From Ceratodon purpureus (taxonomy: Eukaryota > Streptophyta > Bryopsida > Pseudoditrichales > Ditrichaceae), in contig CM026426.1 of assembly GCA_014871385.1 (NCBI GenBank), positions 43,611,363 through 43,675,362 on the forward strand: 64,000 bases of DNA, written 5' to 3'. Shown here in pieces: positions 34,301 to 44,113 of the stretch (position 1 is its first letter; each line of letters starts with the position of its first letter). The position numbers and the translations under genes were made by a program. The notes under the pieces were generated by a model that was not told the origin of the DNA, did not search any database, and saw only the letters and a program-made list of their open reading frames with translations.

Positions 34301-36536
34301 AGAATTGGCTTATCTTCAATTGGAAAATTAGCTCGCTAATTCTAATAATAGTGATAAACATTGCTTGCCAACTATTCAAAAGGCATCATCTCGGTACTGC
34401 CTTTAACGGCAGTACATTTGGAACTACTCCCTTACCCGTCGAAAATGGCAGTAAAATGTACTGCCGTTAACGGCAGTACATAAATTGCGTGTAACAAGCT
34501 GAAAATAATGATACCATACGAAGCAGTAAGCTTAACACATTGCTTCAAAATACATTTAGGATTTCAATTTTGTTTAGTAAAGCAACTCAAATAATGCTGT
34601 AAAAATCATTTGCCGTTAACGACAGTAGTAATAAGTCAAACTACATACAGACTTACTTTAGTTAGAATCCCAGCCAGAGTGCTAACAAAATTGAAATTTT
34701 GGATACAAAATACGTTTGTAAGGTAGCTGCCGTTAAGGAATTTACAATGTCAGCAAATGATGCATCTCAAAAAAAGACATAGAATTCAACAGCCGTTAAC
34801 GGCAATACAAATTAGCTCGTTAAATAAAAAAAAAATATATGTCGAGTCCTATGATACTGCCTCGGTCTTATAGTAACATCTGAAGTGTTACTATAAGATG
34901 AATATCATTTACACTTGCTGAATCCTAAGACAAAACCTAACTCAGAAAGTATACAATGCTTTTCATTAAATTCTTCTCAAAAAGAAAAAATTCAATTTGA
35001 AATGCGAGTAGGTTTTCAGTTTCAGGAACATTTAAAGTAAAGGCCGTGGCGCTACAAAACTAATCGAGCCATTTCAGCCATGAATAAAAACAGCAGTTCA
35101 GATAGAGAACTGCAACCGAAGACAACACCACATTATACATTTGTACTGCCGTTAACGGCAGTAGTATTTTAGAGCTATTAGAATACCTAGACGTCGAAAC
35201 ATCTATGCAAAGAAATAGTCATCATAATGTACTGCCGTTAACGGCAGTACAATGGCGAACACTTTTAAATACTGTCACCACAAATTTTACTACAACTCTT
35301 CTAGATAAAGAGCAGGGTTTAAGCAGAGTTTCGTGTGAGCAAATCATCGAACTTGTACTGCCGTTAACGGCAGTACTATTAGCTGAAGCAAAAATACTGA
35401 AGGAAGAAAATTGAAGCAAGAAATCTGAAGCTAGAAAACTGAAGCAAGAGCAATCAACAGAAGACTATGAACCTCTTCTTTCGCAAGAGCATGAACATCA
35501 AATCTGAAACATCAAATCTGCACCTTGTCGCCATCGAAGAGGTACATCTGATTGGCCCTAACACAAACTGCGGTATAACACAATCGTGAATAGAAAAAAC
35601 ATGCTGCAGAATAAGAACTTGCGCACATACCTTCAGATGGCTCCGGCTATGGCTCAGTCTCTGCGTCATCTTCTGGGTCTTCATTGTCACCGCGATCTCC
35701 TCCCTCTGTTTGTTGCTCGTCCTCCATAGCCTCGTCTTCATCACCGAGTTCAGAATCTTCGTTGCGTGCACTGGAAGGAGGCACTCTTGACGCCTTGTTC
35801 TGCGTCACCTCCTCCTCTGATTGCTCTGGTGCATCAAGCTGAGGCGCCATTCTCTGCGACACAATCAAAGACAGAAATTAGGTGTATGAAAATGACCCAA
35901 ATTTTAAAACCTGCAGAAACTCTTAGGCCCTTCACGGGCCAAACCCACAATTCCAACTTGCAAAAATAATCATATGTGCTTACCCTAAAGTAATGCTGAA
36001 GTGCTCATACACAACAAACTTCAAACGAACCTAAGAACCAAGAAATGAGGTCCGCCCCTAACCCTAAAGGCAGAGCAAGTAATCTAGACTTGCGCAGAAC
36101 TAGCTATCATTAGGAGGCGAAAACGTACCGAGTTGACATTCGAGTGTTTTAAGAGTTCTGTAAATGTTGGCAGATGGAACTACTGATGGTAACCTATCAG
36201 GGTAAAATCCAGTAACCTAATTCATAAAAACATTCGTAAATGATAACATAAAATATCTCATACCTTATTTCCAGCGCTTACACTTGTATCAAATACCACG
36301 ACTTTTGAGTTTTGATGCTTGTTACGTCTTCCGTAACGCAATGTGCTATCTTCTTCAATGCCCCCCAGTGCTGAATCTCCGTCTGTTTTCTCAAAGTCTA
36401 ATGCTCTAGTTATGCCATCCTTCAGAAATCTTTCAGCCTCTTTTCTAAGTCTAGCCATCTTACTACGTCTAAGGGTCTTAGTGCTACTAAAATGTGACGA
36501 CACTTTCTTTCGCCGCTTCTTAGGTATAGCCAGCAT
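28347..36536 (-). CDS. MULE-borne ParB-like / amino-methyltransferase-like fusion protein (10 exons)
   Basis: I built this gene from GT-AG sites that keep phase: 36536-36264, 35853-35631, 33370-32815, 32671-32533, 32433-32020, 30721-29795, 29709-29360, 29247-28968, 28851-28656, 28560-28347 (about 1190 residues). Exon 1 is basic (PKKRRKK), a likely nuclear signal. Exon 3 is ParB-like: LPVVRPYL, then QLASFFVKTGYL, and VWDGNHRLQAW near residue 300. Exon 6 is a Lys/Pro-rich linker. Exons 7-9 read like a beta-class N4/N6 DNA methylase: VDLVIADFPDG in the DPPY place (residues ~869-872), ALLIFGPDS, then VDLTARTGASVRAAL and NIVALEGD as the SAM-binding motifs near 1049-1075. DPPY is replaced by DFPD, so catalysis is uncertain. 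Two defects exist: a TAG at 35647-35649 and a one-base shift at five G (plus strand, about 29586-29590). ParB-methylase fusions are known in bacteria and phages. The first exon could belong to a separate gene. Confidence 0.7.
30963..31888. repeat. Palindrome cluster A, in the large intron between exons 5 and 6
   Basis: Nine copies, five perfect, of a 22-bp palindrome: GTACTGCCGTT followed by its reverse complement (core TGCCGTTAACGGCA). Perfect copies start at 31028, 31249, 31405, 31470 and 31619. One-change or degenerate copies start near 30963, 31185, 31683 and 31867. They lie in intron 30722-32019 of the ParB/methyltransferase gene, and none is in an exon. A perfect palindrome of this size suits a dimeric DNA-binding protein. 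Confidence 0.9.
33504..35376. repeat. Palindrome cluster B, in the large intron between exons 2 and 3
   Basis: About eighteen copies of the same 22-bp palindrome (core TGCCGTTAACGGCA). Perfect copies start at 33696, 33909, 34023, 34087, 34151, 34215, 34279, 34458, 35229 and 35355. Near-perfect copies start at 33760 (GTTACC centre), 34394 (CTTTAA) and 35143. Degenerate ones lie near 33505, 33565, 34611, 34728 and 34790. All are inside intron 33371-35630 of the ParB/methyltransferase gene. Spacer sequence is mostly unrelated, which suggests selection or copying of the palindrome itself. Confidence 0.92.
34023..34300. repeat. Five palindromes in a 64-bp tandem repeat
   Basis: Palindromes at 34023, 34087, 34151, 34215 and 34279 are exactly 64 bases apart. 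The 42-base spacers (catttgg, then ccctcaagttcccac, then tgacatccgcatga) are nearly the same, with a few changes. It is a local tandem amplification of one palindrome unit. Confidence 0.95.
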
Positions 36537-37118
36537 AGCACACTCAAAACATGAAGAGGCAAACAGCAAAATGATAGGTTTCACTCATAACAGCAAAATG
36601 CACACACACCCTAGAAAATAGATGACAAGAGCTTCAGTCAGTTCTTATATAGAGTCCTCTCATAATAACGAAGAATACATGGATGAACGATATCTGTCCT
36701 CTACAACATTGACATTCACTTGAATCTGCAGACTTTCAAATCGTGCAAAGCCGAAATTTAAGGAATTTTCTATTTTCATCTAGAAATAACAATTCCAATG
36801 CCAGATCTAACTACAATTAATATCAAAGACGGCTATGCCTAATAATGTGCAAACATTAGACGACTAGAAAGTGGACCATGATGTGAATATTATAAATACT
36901 TTGGAATGACACGTCTGCACACCAAACGACGGCTCCATAATTGATTCATTCTATTCTCTCTTAGTCCTTTTCATCTACGAATATGAGGTATATAGAATTA
37001 ACTTAAATGAATGTATAATTCCACTTAGAATAAATAGAGTGAGCGCAATGTCCTATTCCTCTCAATTTGTGTTCACAAATTCCTTTAGCACCAGTTCATT
37101 ATATCAGCACATCTTAGT
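36537..37118. promoter_or_regulatory. Shared head-to-head promoter region of the two main MULE genes
   Basis: The ParB/methyltransferase gene (start 36536, minus) and the transposase gene (start 37119, plus) diverge from this 582-base AT-rich interval. No clear TATA box was chosen on either strand. Co-regulation of both genes is inferred from the arrangement. Confidence 0.5.
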
Positions 37119-40100
37119 ATGGCTCATCTCCCTGCAGACAGAGTGTTAGGCATGGCCGTGCTCAGAGCACAGGGTGTTGGTATTCCACTTACAGTACGTG
37201 TAGATGAGGATGGCTTGGCCCTTGTGACGGCACAACGCCTTAGCCTCAGATTTCACTTCAGAGAGGAGACTATCTGTTTAGAGGAAGAGATTTATGATGA
37301 TGAGACAAATGAGATTACACATACGCTAGATCAGGTTTCTGAGAAAGATGATGATGATAACAGGTTCTGGAACCTTTATCCTGGTAGATACAGAGTTTAT
37401 GGTCTTACAGAGTCCCAGATGCAGGCGTCTACTGAGATTCTAACTCCTCGTAGATCATCTACTGTTCAGACTCCTCTGCCTCGTGATGTGAAGGTTAAGG
37501 TAGAGCCTGGCTTGGACACTCCTGATGTAACACCAGTCATCTCCCTCTCATCAGATGAGGAGACTAGTCCTATCAAGGCATCACCTGCTTTGCCTAGAGA
37601 GACTGTAGTATCTAGCACGCCAGCTACACTACCAGAGAAATGTGCCAATACCTCACAGACATCAAAGGAGGAGACTGTCAATGTACTACCACTCATCAGG
37701 ACACTTGCAGAGAGACCTGAGAGGAAAAATATTCTGAAGAGAATAGATTTCTCCACAGTTCGTCAGGAGAAGGTGGAATACTTACCTGCAGTCTTCAACA
37801 ACAATGTGATATTTGAGCTTCCTCCAGTTGGTGACGGGGCTTCCAAGACGCAAGCGAAGGCTATGAAGGGGATGGACAAGCGGTACGACGGCCACATTTG
37901 GACGAAAACAATCACTACCAACATCACTAACGAATTCGGCCTGTCGTTCCGCTATTCCAGCTGCGTTGGTTGGCTGTGCTGCATCAACAAAGAATGTGAA
38001 TTTCTCAACCGTCGACCTCGAATCGTTGAGGTAAACGAGACTGAGTTTGAGGGTAGTACCCTTCAAGCTTTTACAGTGAATCAGCCACCCCCAACGGATG
38101 CAACACTTGTCTGCAAGGTATGTAAAGAACCTCCTGCATGCATTGCTACATGCGGAGCCAAGATTTATTACGTTCTAGGCAAATCCAACCAGACTAGGGC
38201 ATGTATCCATCAAGGAACACATAATCATCCAGTGAAGGTTGGGGACTATAGAGACACTAAGGAGGAGATCAATAGCTTGATTGAAGAACAGGTGGAGAAT
38301 ACTCCCCGGGCTATGAAGAGCGCCGTTGTCTTGGAGGCCAGCAAGATTCTGATTGGGAACTACCTCCTACAGCCTGAGGACGCACCACCGAAGAAGCTCA
38401 CTATGGAGGAGCTCATTCCTGTACTTGACCGGTGCAAGGACATGGCTTCCCCAAATATCCGCAACAAGGTGATGACGGTCAAGCGAATTGGAAGGTACGG
38501 AGTGATGGACGCCATCACCAAACTCCGTGGGATCAGTTTGTGGGCCTTCGTCCAGGAGAACAAGTTCCCGGGCCAAGGAGCTGACAGAGAGAAGGTCTTC
38601 GTCTTCAAGATGTCAGAAGTTGGGCCGGGTTGCGGTGTCGACTTAGTCACCAGAATGCAACCTGGTGGGGATCTTGACAATGCTTGGATTATGTTCGACC
38701 ACGTGAAGCGGGTACGGGATTGGTCCACGATGGCTTGCCATGTATATGACGCCACCTACTGCCGCGTCATGACGATTGCAAGTTGCGACATGCAATCCGA
38801 GGACACCGAGGCTCAGCTGGTCTTCTGGAAGAACCTAAACAGCGTTACGGAGAGGAATGGCGTTGCAGCGCCAAACTTCAAGGGCTTCATGGCGGACAAT
38901 GCACAAGCAAATTGGAATGCGGTGCGTATTCTCTACGGAAACGGCAACAAAGAAGACAAAATGGAGGATCGGGAAAGGTCATGCTTGTTCCACTGGACCC
39001 AGAATATGGTCCAGTACACGGACAAGTACTTCCCCGAAGAGCTCCGGGAACAGCACAAGAAGATGTGCAACCAGTATAGGACAGCAACGACTTTGACAGA
39101 GGCAGACACTCTTTATCACGCGTTGCAGGCATGGTGGATATCTACTGGAGTCCTGGGAGAGAAGGCCCTAACCAATCTGGGGACTTGGCTCGCATTCTGG
39201 CACCACCGCTATCGTCAATGGGGTGGATTCATGTCTGCGGTATGATGCTACTAAACCCTACTGCTGTACTTTTTTCTGTAGAGGTAAATTTACTCGACAT
39301 CACTTCTATAATTGATCCTAATAATTGTAATTGCTCAAACTGCAGAAATTTACTGAAGAAGAACTCACAGAGATGCCGACCTATAACCTCGCCGAAACAG
39401 TTCACAATAAGTGGTTACAAGCATCAGGTAACAACGGCAGCGACCTCTATGTTGCGACTGTGGACGATTACGTTCGGGGCTTCCTGCAGGTTGTAAACTA
39501 CTACCAGTTCCTGAAAGGAGATGTAGGCGGAACTGGACCTTCAAAGAAAGAACTTAAGCTTCGCATGGCGGAACGATTGGCGAAGAAAACAGGAAATCCT
39601 AAAGTCCTTAAAGTTCCCATGCTGGATATGCCTGGTGCAGATGAGTTCTGCACCCGTGAGCCTGTCCTAGCCGGAGCAGAGGTGTTTGGATCACAGAAGC
39701 GTAAGGCGGATGTCCCCATCGGAGCTGACGAGGAGTCACACCGACCAGACAAGGTTAACTTCTCACGTCCTAGAGGTGTTGGACGCAACGTTCGAGCTCG
39801 CACTGTCCAGCTGCCCATCATCGTCGAGGACGATTCTGAAGAAGAAGAGGCCCAAGAATCTCCCGCCCAAGAAGCTTACTCGCCCCCAACGTCTCTTGTG
39901 AACGAGGTCGGCGTTCGCCATGTCAACGCTGTTGAAGAAACCAAGGTTGATGTGAAGGAGTGGCACATTGCAAGACTTCACAAAGCTTCTGCAAAGTGCT
40001 GCTGGGCCCAAAGAGCTGGTACAAAAAAGAAGTGCACTGAGAGAATCGTCAGAGGCCCAAACTTCACTGCTGCACCGACCTACACCGGAGTTTGGACAAA

Positions 40101-40830
40101 CTATCGCAGGAATACGGTTGAGAGGACAGAGTTTTTCTTCTGCTCCGATGATATTGAGCGCTGCGTGAAAGGCACGAGGCGCAAGTGGGTTGCACACTAC
40201 TCCAAGGACCTCGAAGTGCCGCCGATTCCAGAGGTGTGGCCCGTAAAACTAGGTACTAACCTGAAGCTTAATGAGATCCTCGCCCTTGAAGCTGCAGGGT
40301 TCCAACTCCCGCCGAAGAAGCCTGTCTCCCCAAGACGTCTCTTCTCGTCTGCTCCGCCTCCTGCAAACCTCGCTTCGCTGCCGATTCCAGCAGAGGCTGA
40401 CCGCTACCCTGGTAAGCGAGATGGGAAGATGGTCAAACGCACAGCAACTCGACCTAACCCAGCACAGCGACTCTCCATGGGCTCCTCTCAGTCCCTCAAG
40501 GCTCGCCTCCGTTCCATCACCATGATACCTCATCCAGGCCATGGTTGCATCATCGGGCTGGATTCGGGCGTTGCTCCAAACATCACACAGTACAACATCA
40601 CCATCACCTCTTACCCGAGTTGCACTTGTCCAGCATTCAAGAAGACGATGACTAAGTTTCGAGGTAAGATACAGTTTTCATACTGTAAACATATTTATTA
40701 CATCCTTTTAAAGGTCTGCAACCGTAATCCGGAGGCCGAGCTTTTCATCCATGCGCCTACCTTTAGTTTCAACGAAGTCAAGCTAGTCCTAGAGAGCGGA
40801 ATCTTGACACACCCCTTGGCCAAGAAATAG
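37119..40830 (+). CDS. MULE transposase (GCM1/WRKY-like finger, DDE domain, SWIM finger)
   Basis: Two exons, 37119-39239 and 39346-40830, joined in phase 0 (GCG|GTATGA donor, CTGCAG acceptor), give 1201 residues. An acidic Ser/Thr-rich N-terminus is followed by a GCM1/WRKY-like zinc finger (cysteines near 280-290, HNH at ~368-370). The MULE catalytic domain has Asp in YDATYC (residue 544), Asp in ADNAQ (593) and the C-x2-H motif CLFH (622-625). A C-terminal SWIM finger has CTC at 1133-1135 and CKH at 1154-1156. These are the known parts of Mutator-like transposases, which cut and join the element ends in the nucleus. No stop or frameshift was seen, so this copy could be active. The small hypothetical gene downstream is convergent. 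Confidence 0.88.
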
Positions 40831-41083
40831 GAGGCACTATACTATTATGGTCTCAAGTATGCATAGTAGACAGTGGTACATGCGGATACTTAGATGATTG
40901 AATTTTTCCTTGTACTGAGTCAGCAATACAAATCTCGTATTGCCTATTTCAATATAAAGGTTTTGTCATTCACATTTATTACGTTGTATTACAATACCAT
41001 TCATTTCAACAAGTGGCATTTGTTATTTATATCAACCCACAATTGGACTGTACTCACTCCTTGAATACATTCAAATATAGATT

Positions 41084-41535
41084 TTATTCCTTGAACTTAA
41101 TGCGTTTAGGTATCCCCTTCGCATTTTCAGCACAATCACGAACTACCTCCTGCACTACAGGACAAGCTACATTGACATTCATTGTTCGTTCCCTAATTGG
41201 CACTTGTCGTGGGCGGGGACGTTTCAACAATGGAATAGCTTCACTCTTTCCACGTAATGCCTCCCTAGAATAAGTCCCCGGTGGAATCTTCCCGACCTTG
41301 GAGTATGCATGAGGTGCGAAAGGGACAATCGGTTCTTCCTGGGAACTACGAGAACGCGTGGCTCTTCTACAGCCACTATGTCTCCTATCACATCTATTGT
41401 TGCTTGCACGCCATCATTTTCAGAATGCCCTTCATTGCACCCATTCAACTCCTCTTCCCCCTCGACCTCCTCATACGGATGAAATGGGCCAAGGACATCA
41501 CCAAGTGAGATAGTGGTTTCCCCGGCAACTTCCAT
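41084..41535 (-). CDS. Small hypothetical MULE protein, probably frameshifted
   Basis: From ATG 41535 an acidic region runs (MEVAGETTISLG start, many Glu), then at about 41330-41380 the coding character moves to another frame. That frame continues as a Pro/Arg-rich stretch (KIPPGTYSREALRGK, then LLKRPRPRQVPIRER) to a TAA at 41084. A single small indel would join them into about 150 residues; an overlapping pair of short genes or an intron is also possible. No domain is recognised. It is convergent to the transposase and lies next to the right end of the MULE. Confidence 0.4.
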
Positions 41536-41894
41536 ATCACAACACGCTCTTCTTGGAACTTGATTCAAGAAGAGCACGAACAAAGAGGATGAGAGCTTCT
41601 ACTGCCTCTACTTAAATATTGAGGAGGTAGATGCTCGGCGCCCTTGAATAGTGGGATATATAAGAAGGTTTAAAAATTATAACACTCCATGGCATGAGTA
41701 GGTTTGACATCACTGTTTTGATTAATTTGTAGACAAAATACCCTAAACCATCAATGGAGAGTGAACTAGAAGGTCTTTCAAAAGATAAAAGATAAAAAAT
41801 GAAAAGGTAAAGACTTAGAAGATAGTAAACTATAGGACGAATGAAAAAAAAAAAAGTGATTAATAAAAGTCGAAATGAAAGAAGATAAAAGATG

Positions 41895-41978
<84 letters not shown>

Positions 41979-42480
41979 AATGTATATATTTATATATATA
42001 TATATATATAAAATTGAAGAAAAAAAAGAAAACAGTGTAAAATAAACTAAAATTAATGATAATAGAAAATAAAAACAATGAAAAGATAAAAGGTATGAAA
42101 GTTGAAAATAATTAAAAAACGATTAAAGATAAAAAGAATAAATGATAAGAAAGAGCTAAAAGATAAAATGTTAAAAAAAATAAAAAATTAAATAAATATA
42201 AGATAATAAATGCAACTTCTAGATGATGCATTAATAATACCGTAAATAGTATTTAAAATTAAAACCAAGAAGTGAATAACACAAATGAAAAATCAATATT
42301 ATCAGAAATAGTGAATTCCAGTCCACGGTTATAGGGTCATAATTATTACCAAAAATAGTAATATTCTCCGAATATTCTAAAAATATTCTGAGAATGTTCG
42401 AATTTGCTAATAATAGTTTTTATTTTTAGTAATAATATTACTGTTTTTAGATTTAGACCTCTATTTTATGCTCGTCGGTC
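41536..42480. repeat. AT-rich stretch with (TA)n microsatellite
   Basis: No gene is seen. A (TA)n tract with occasional AA interruptions covers about 41896-42012, and A-rich low-complexity sequence surrounds it. It forms the right subterminal region of the MULE. Confidence 0.8.
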
Positions 42481-42485
42481 ACCAA

Positions 42486-42554
42486 ATCTCCGCTCGCCGC
42501 TCTCCGCTCGCCGCTCTCCGCTCGCCGCTCGCCGCTACCATACAAGCTACCCCC
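42486..42554 (-). repeat. Right terminal inverted repeat of the MULE
   Basis: Read on the minus strand it begins GGGGGTAGCTTGTATGGTA and continues with GCGGCGAGCGGCGAGCGG and AGAGCGGCGAGCGG units, as at the left end. It ends directly at the 11-bp duplication. Confidence 0.85.
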
Positions 42555-42565
42555 ACCCCGTAGAG
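42555..42565. repeat. Right 11-bp target-site duplication of the MULE
   Basis: ACCCCGTAGAG, identical to 21954-21964. Confidence 0.9.
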
Positions 42566-43324
42566 CATCCGGGTGTGATAAAGTTTTGGGCCATTCACTC
42601 GAAGACCATGGAAGCTTATACCCTGTGGTGGAATGGAGATTGCCTCCGCAACTTCCTCAAATGAAATGAGAAGGCGTCCGAGGCAACAGATTACAAAGAA
42701 ATTTTGAAGTCGAGGGATATGCCCATGGAAGAGTGCCAAAGAATTGTTGCCTATTGAAAGAACCGGGGAATGTTGGCGTGGAGTCTCATCTACGTTATGG
42801 ACATAGTCCATAAGGCTGAAATCCTCCACAACGACTTAACGCCATCCAACATTCTACTCCACTTTCCACCTCATGACAAGGATAAAGTATATATTGGTGT
42901 GAGCGATTGGGGTATGGCAAGCAGAGTCATTGAGAAGAAGGCCTCCCCTTATGGTGTGATGGACCCCGATGATCTTGTACGAGTAAAGAAGAGGAGTGTA
43001 GGAGTTGCACCGGAGTTGTTCTTTTTATATGGCAAGAAAGATGATGAGGAACGGAATTTGGAGCGCATGAAGAGGATGCATCCATGTACGACGCTATCTG
43101 ATGCATTTTCGGTAGGCCATTTGGCAAAGAAGATATGGAGAGAAGAAGATTGCCCAGAACTCTTCAAGGATTCAATCTCAAAGATTGTATTCTCATCAAA
43201 GGTAGATGGCTTGCTTAACGAAGATCCTACAAAGAGGCTTTCACTTGCAAAAGTTGTGAATGATTTGATGAGCCCCCCTTACAACTTCCAAGCTCCCAAT
43301 GGTTGTTTTAGATACACATTGTAG
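42566..43324 (+). pseudogene. 3' part of the protein-kinase-like gene
   Basis: The frame continues from the left half with HPGVIKFWAIH and the hinge-like TLWWNGDCLRNFL, then the catalytic loop HNDLTPSNILL (42827 onward; Asp at 42833-42835). A DWG in place of the usual DFG lies at 42905-42913, followed by an APE-type VAPELFF and a C-lobe ending at 43324. The catalytic Asp and Asn are kept, while HRD is HND. Two in-frame TGA codons (42662-42664 and 42755-42757) interrupt the region between hinge and catalytic loop. Both could come from CGA by loss of a methylated C. With the frameshift and the MULE insertion this copy is dead as a kinase. It was probably a cargo gene of the hAT, since it has its own array and TATA box. 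Confidence 0.75.
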
Positions 43325-43542
43325 TTCCATAGTGAATTACGTTTGGAACATTTTGATTGCCTATGTGGCCTTGTTTGCAAATTTCTAATATTTTAATAAA
43401 TCGTTTTTTCGGCGTATACATGCCTTGGTGGAACATGAAATGGTATTGTTGGTTTTGTAATGGAATAAAATTGTTTTTAAAAAAAAAATAAAAAAACTGT
43501 ATGGCCCATTCACCGGGACTGCCCCTCGTACAAGGGTGCCTC

Positions 43543-43851
43543 CCCCCCTTACAGAAGCTCGCGCCCCCCCCCCCCCCCTCTGGAAGCTCGCGCCCCCCCC
43601 CCCCCCTTCCAGAAGCTCGCGCCCCCCCCCCCTTCCAGAAGCTCGCGCCCCCCCTCTGAGAAGCTCGCGCCCCCCCTTGCAGTAGGTTGCGCCCCCCCCT
43701 TGGAGAAGCTCGCGCCCCCCCCCCCCCCCCCTGGAGAAGCTCGCGCCCCCCTTGGAGAAGCTCGCGCCCCCCCCCTAGAGAAGCTCGCCCCCCCCCATGG
43801 AGGAGCTCGCGCCCCCCCCTTGGAGAAACTCGCGCCCCCCTGGAGACGCTC

Positions 43852-43883
<32 letters not shown>

Positions 43884-43904
43884 GAGAAGCTCGCGCCCCC
43901 CCTC
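43543..43904 (-). repeat. C-array 4 (GAAGCTCGCGCCCCCC units)
   Basis: About thirteen units. On the minus strand the core is GGGGGGCGCGAGC, the same as in arrays 1-3 but on the opposite strand. Long C homopolymers are included. It separates the kinase gene from the transposase gene, and a TATA box follows directly. Confidence 0.88.
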
Positions 43905-43909
43905 ACGAG

Positions 43910-43917
43910 TATAAATG
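43910..43917 (+). promoter_or_regulatory. TATA box of the hAT transposase gene
   Basis: TATAAATG immediately after C-array 4. An acceptor-like CTTGCAG just before 44077 suggests a short 5' intron ahead of the coding start at 44114. Confidence 0.6.
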
Positions 43918-44113
43918 CCACCAACTTAGCCCAAGCCTAATATCATTTGAAATCATGGCCTCTAGTCCCGGAACTCCTTGTGGGCTCCTTGCTTGAGACT
44001 ATGTGCATCACATTGGCCTGTGGTTGATGTCTACACATACCATTTTTTTCTCACATGTGTCATACTAACACTTGCAGACAGGAGATCATTGTACCTTTTC
44101 AGAGACACGGAGA

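Larger units (their letters stand above)
21965..42554 (+). mobile_element. Giant (20,590 bp) Mutator-like element nested in the hAT kinase gene
   Basis: The ends start with GGG and, after a loosely matching stretch (TAGC.TG), share GCGGCGAGCGGCGAGCGG and GAGCGGCGAGCGGAGA in inverted orientation. An 11-bp duplication flanks the element. The interior encodes a MULE-type transposase (37119-40830), a ParB/methyltransferase-like gene (28347-36536, minus), a coiled-coil zinc-finger protein (23959-25431), an F-box-like protein (22587-23099) and a small minus-strand protein (41084-41535). It also holds GGGGA and TA microsatellites and about 27 palindromes. Typical plant MULEs are a few kilobases, so this is unusually large and gene-rich. 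Confidence 0.9.

Noticed and set aside
28347-36536. ParB/methylase gene as an integrated virus
   Set aside because: It is spliced, sits within exact MULE ends and diverges from the MULE transposase. No capsid or polymerase gene is present. An ancient viral or bacterial origin of the domains remains possible.
21956-42549. A 9-bp imperfect duplication (TAGCATGCG / TACCATACA) as the MULE target site
   Set aside because: Only six of nine bases match. The 11-bp perfect duplication a few bases further out also restores the kinase frame and so is preferred.
42566-43324. TGA recoding in the kinase
   Set aside because: No other gene here uses in-frame TGA as sense, and the gene is broken in other ways, so decay is simpler.
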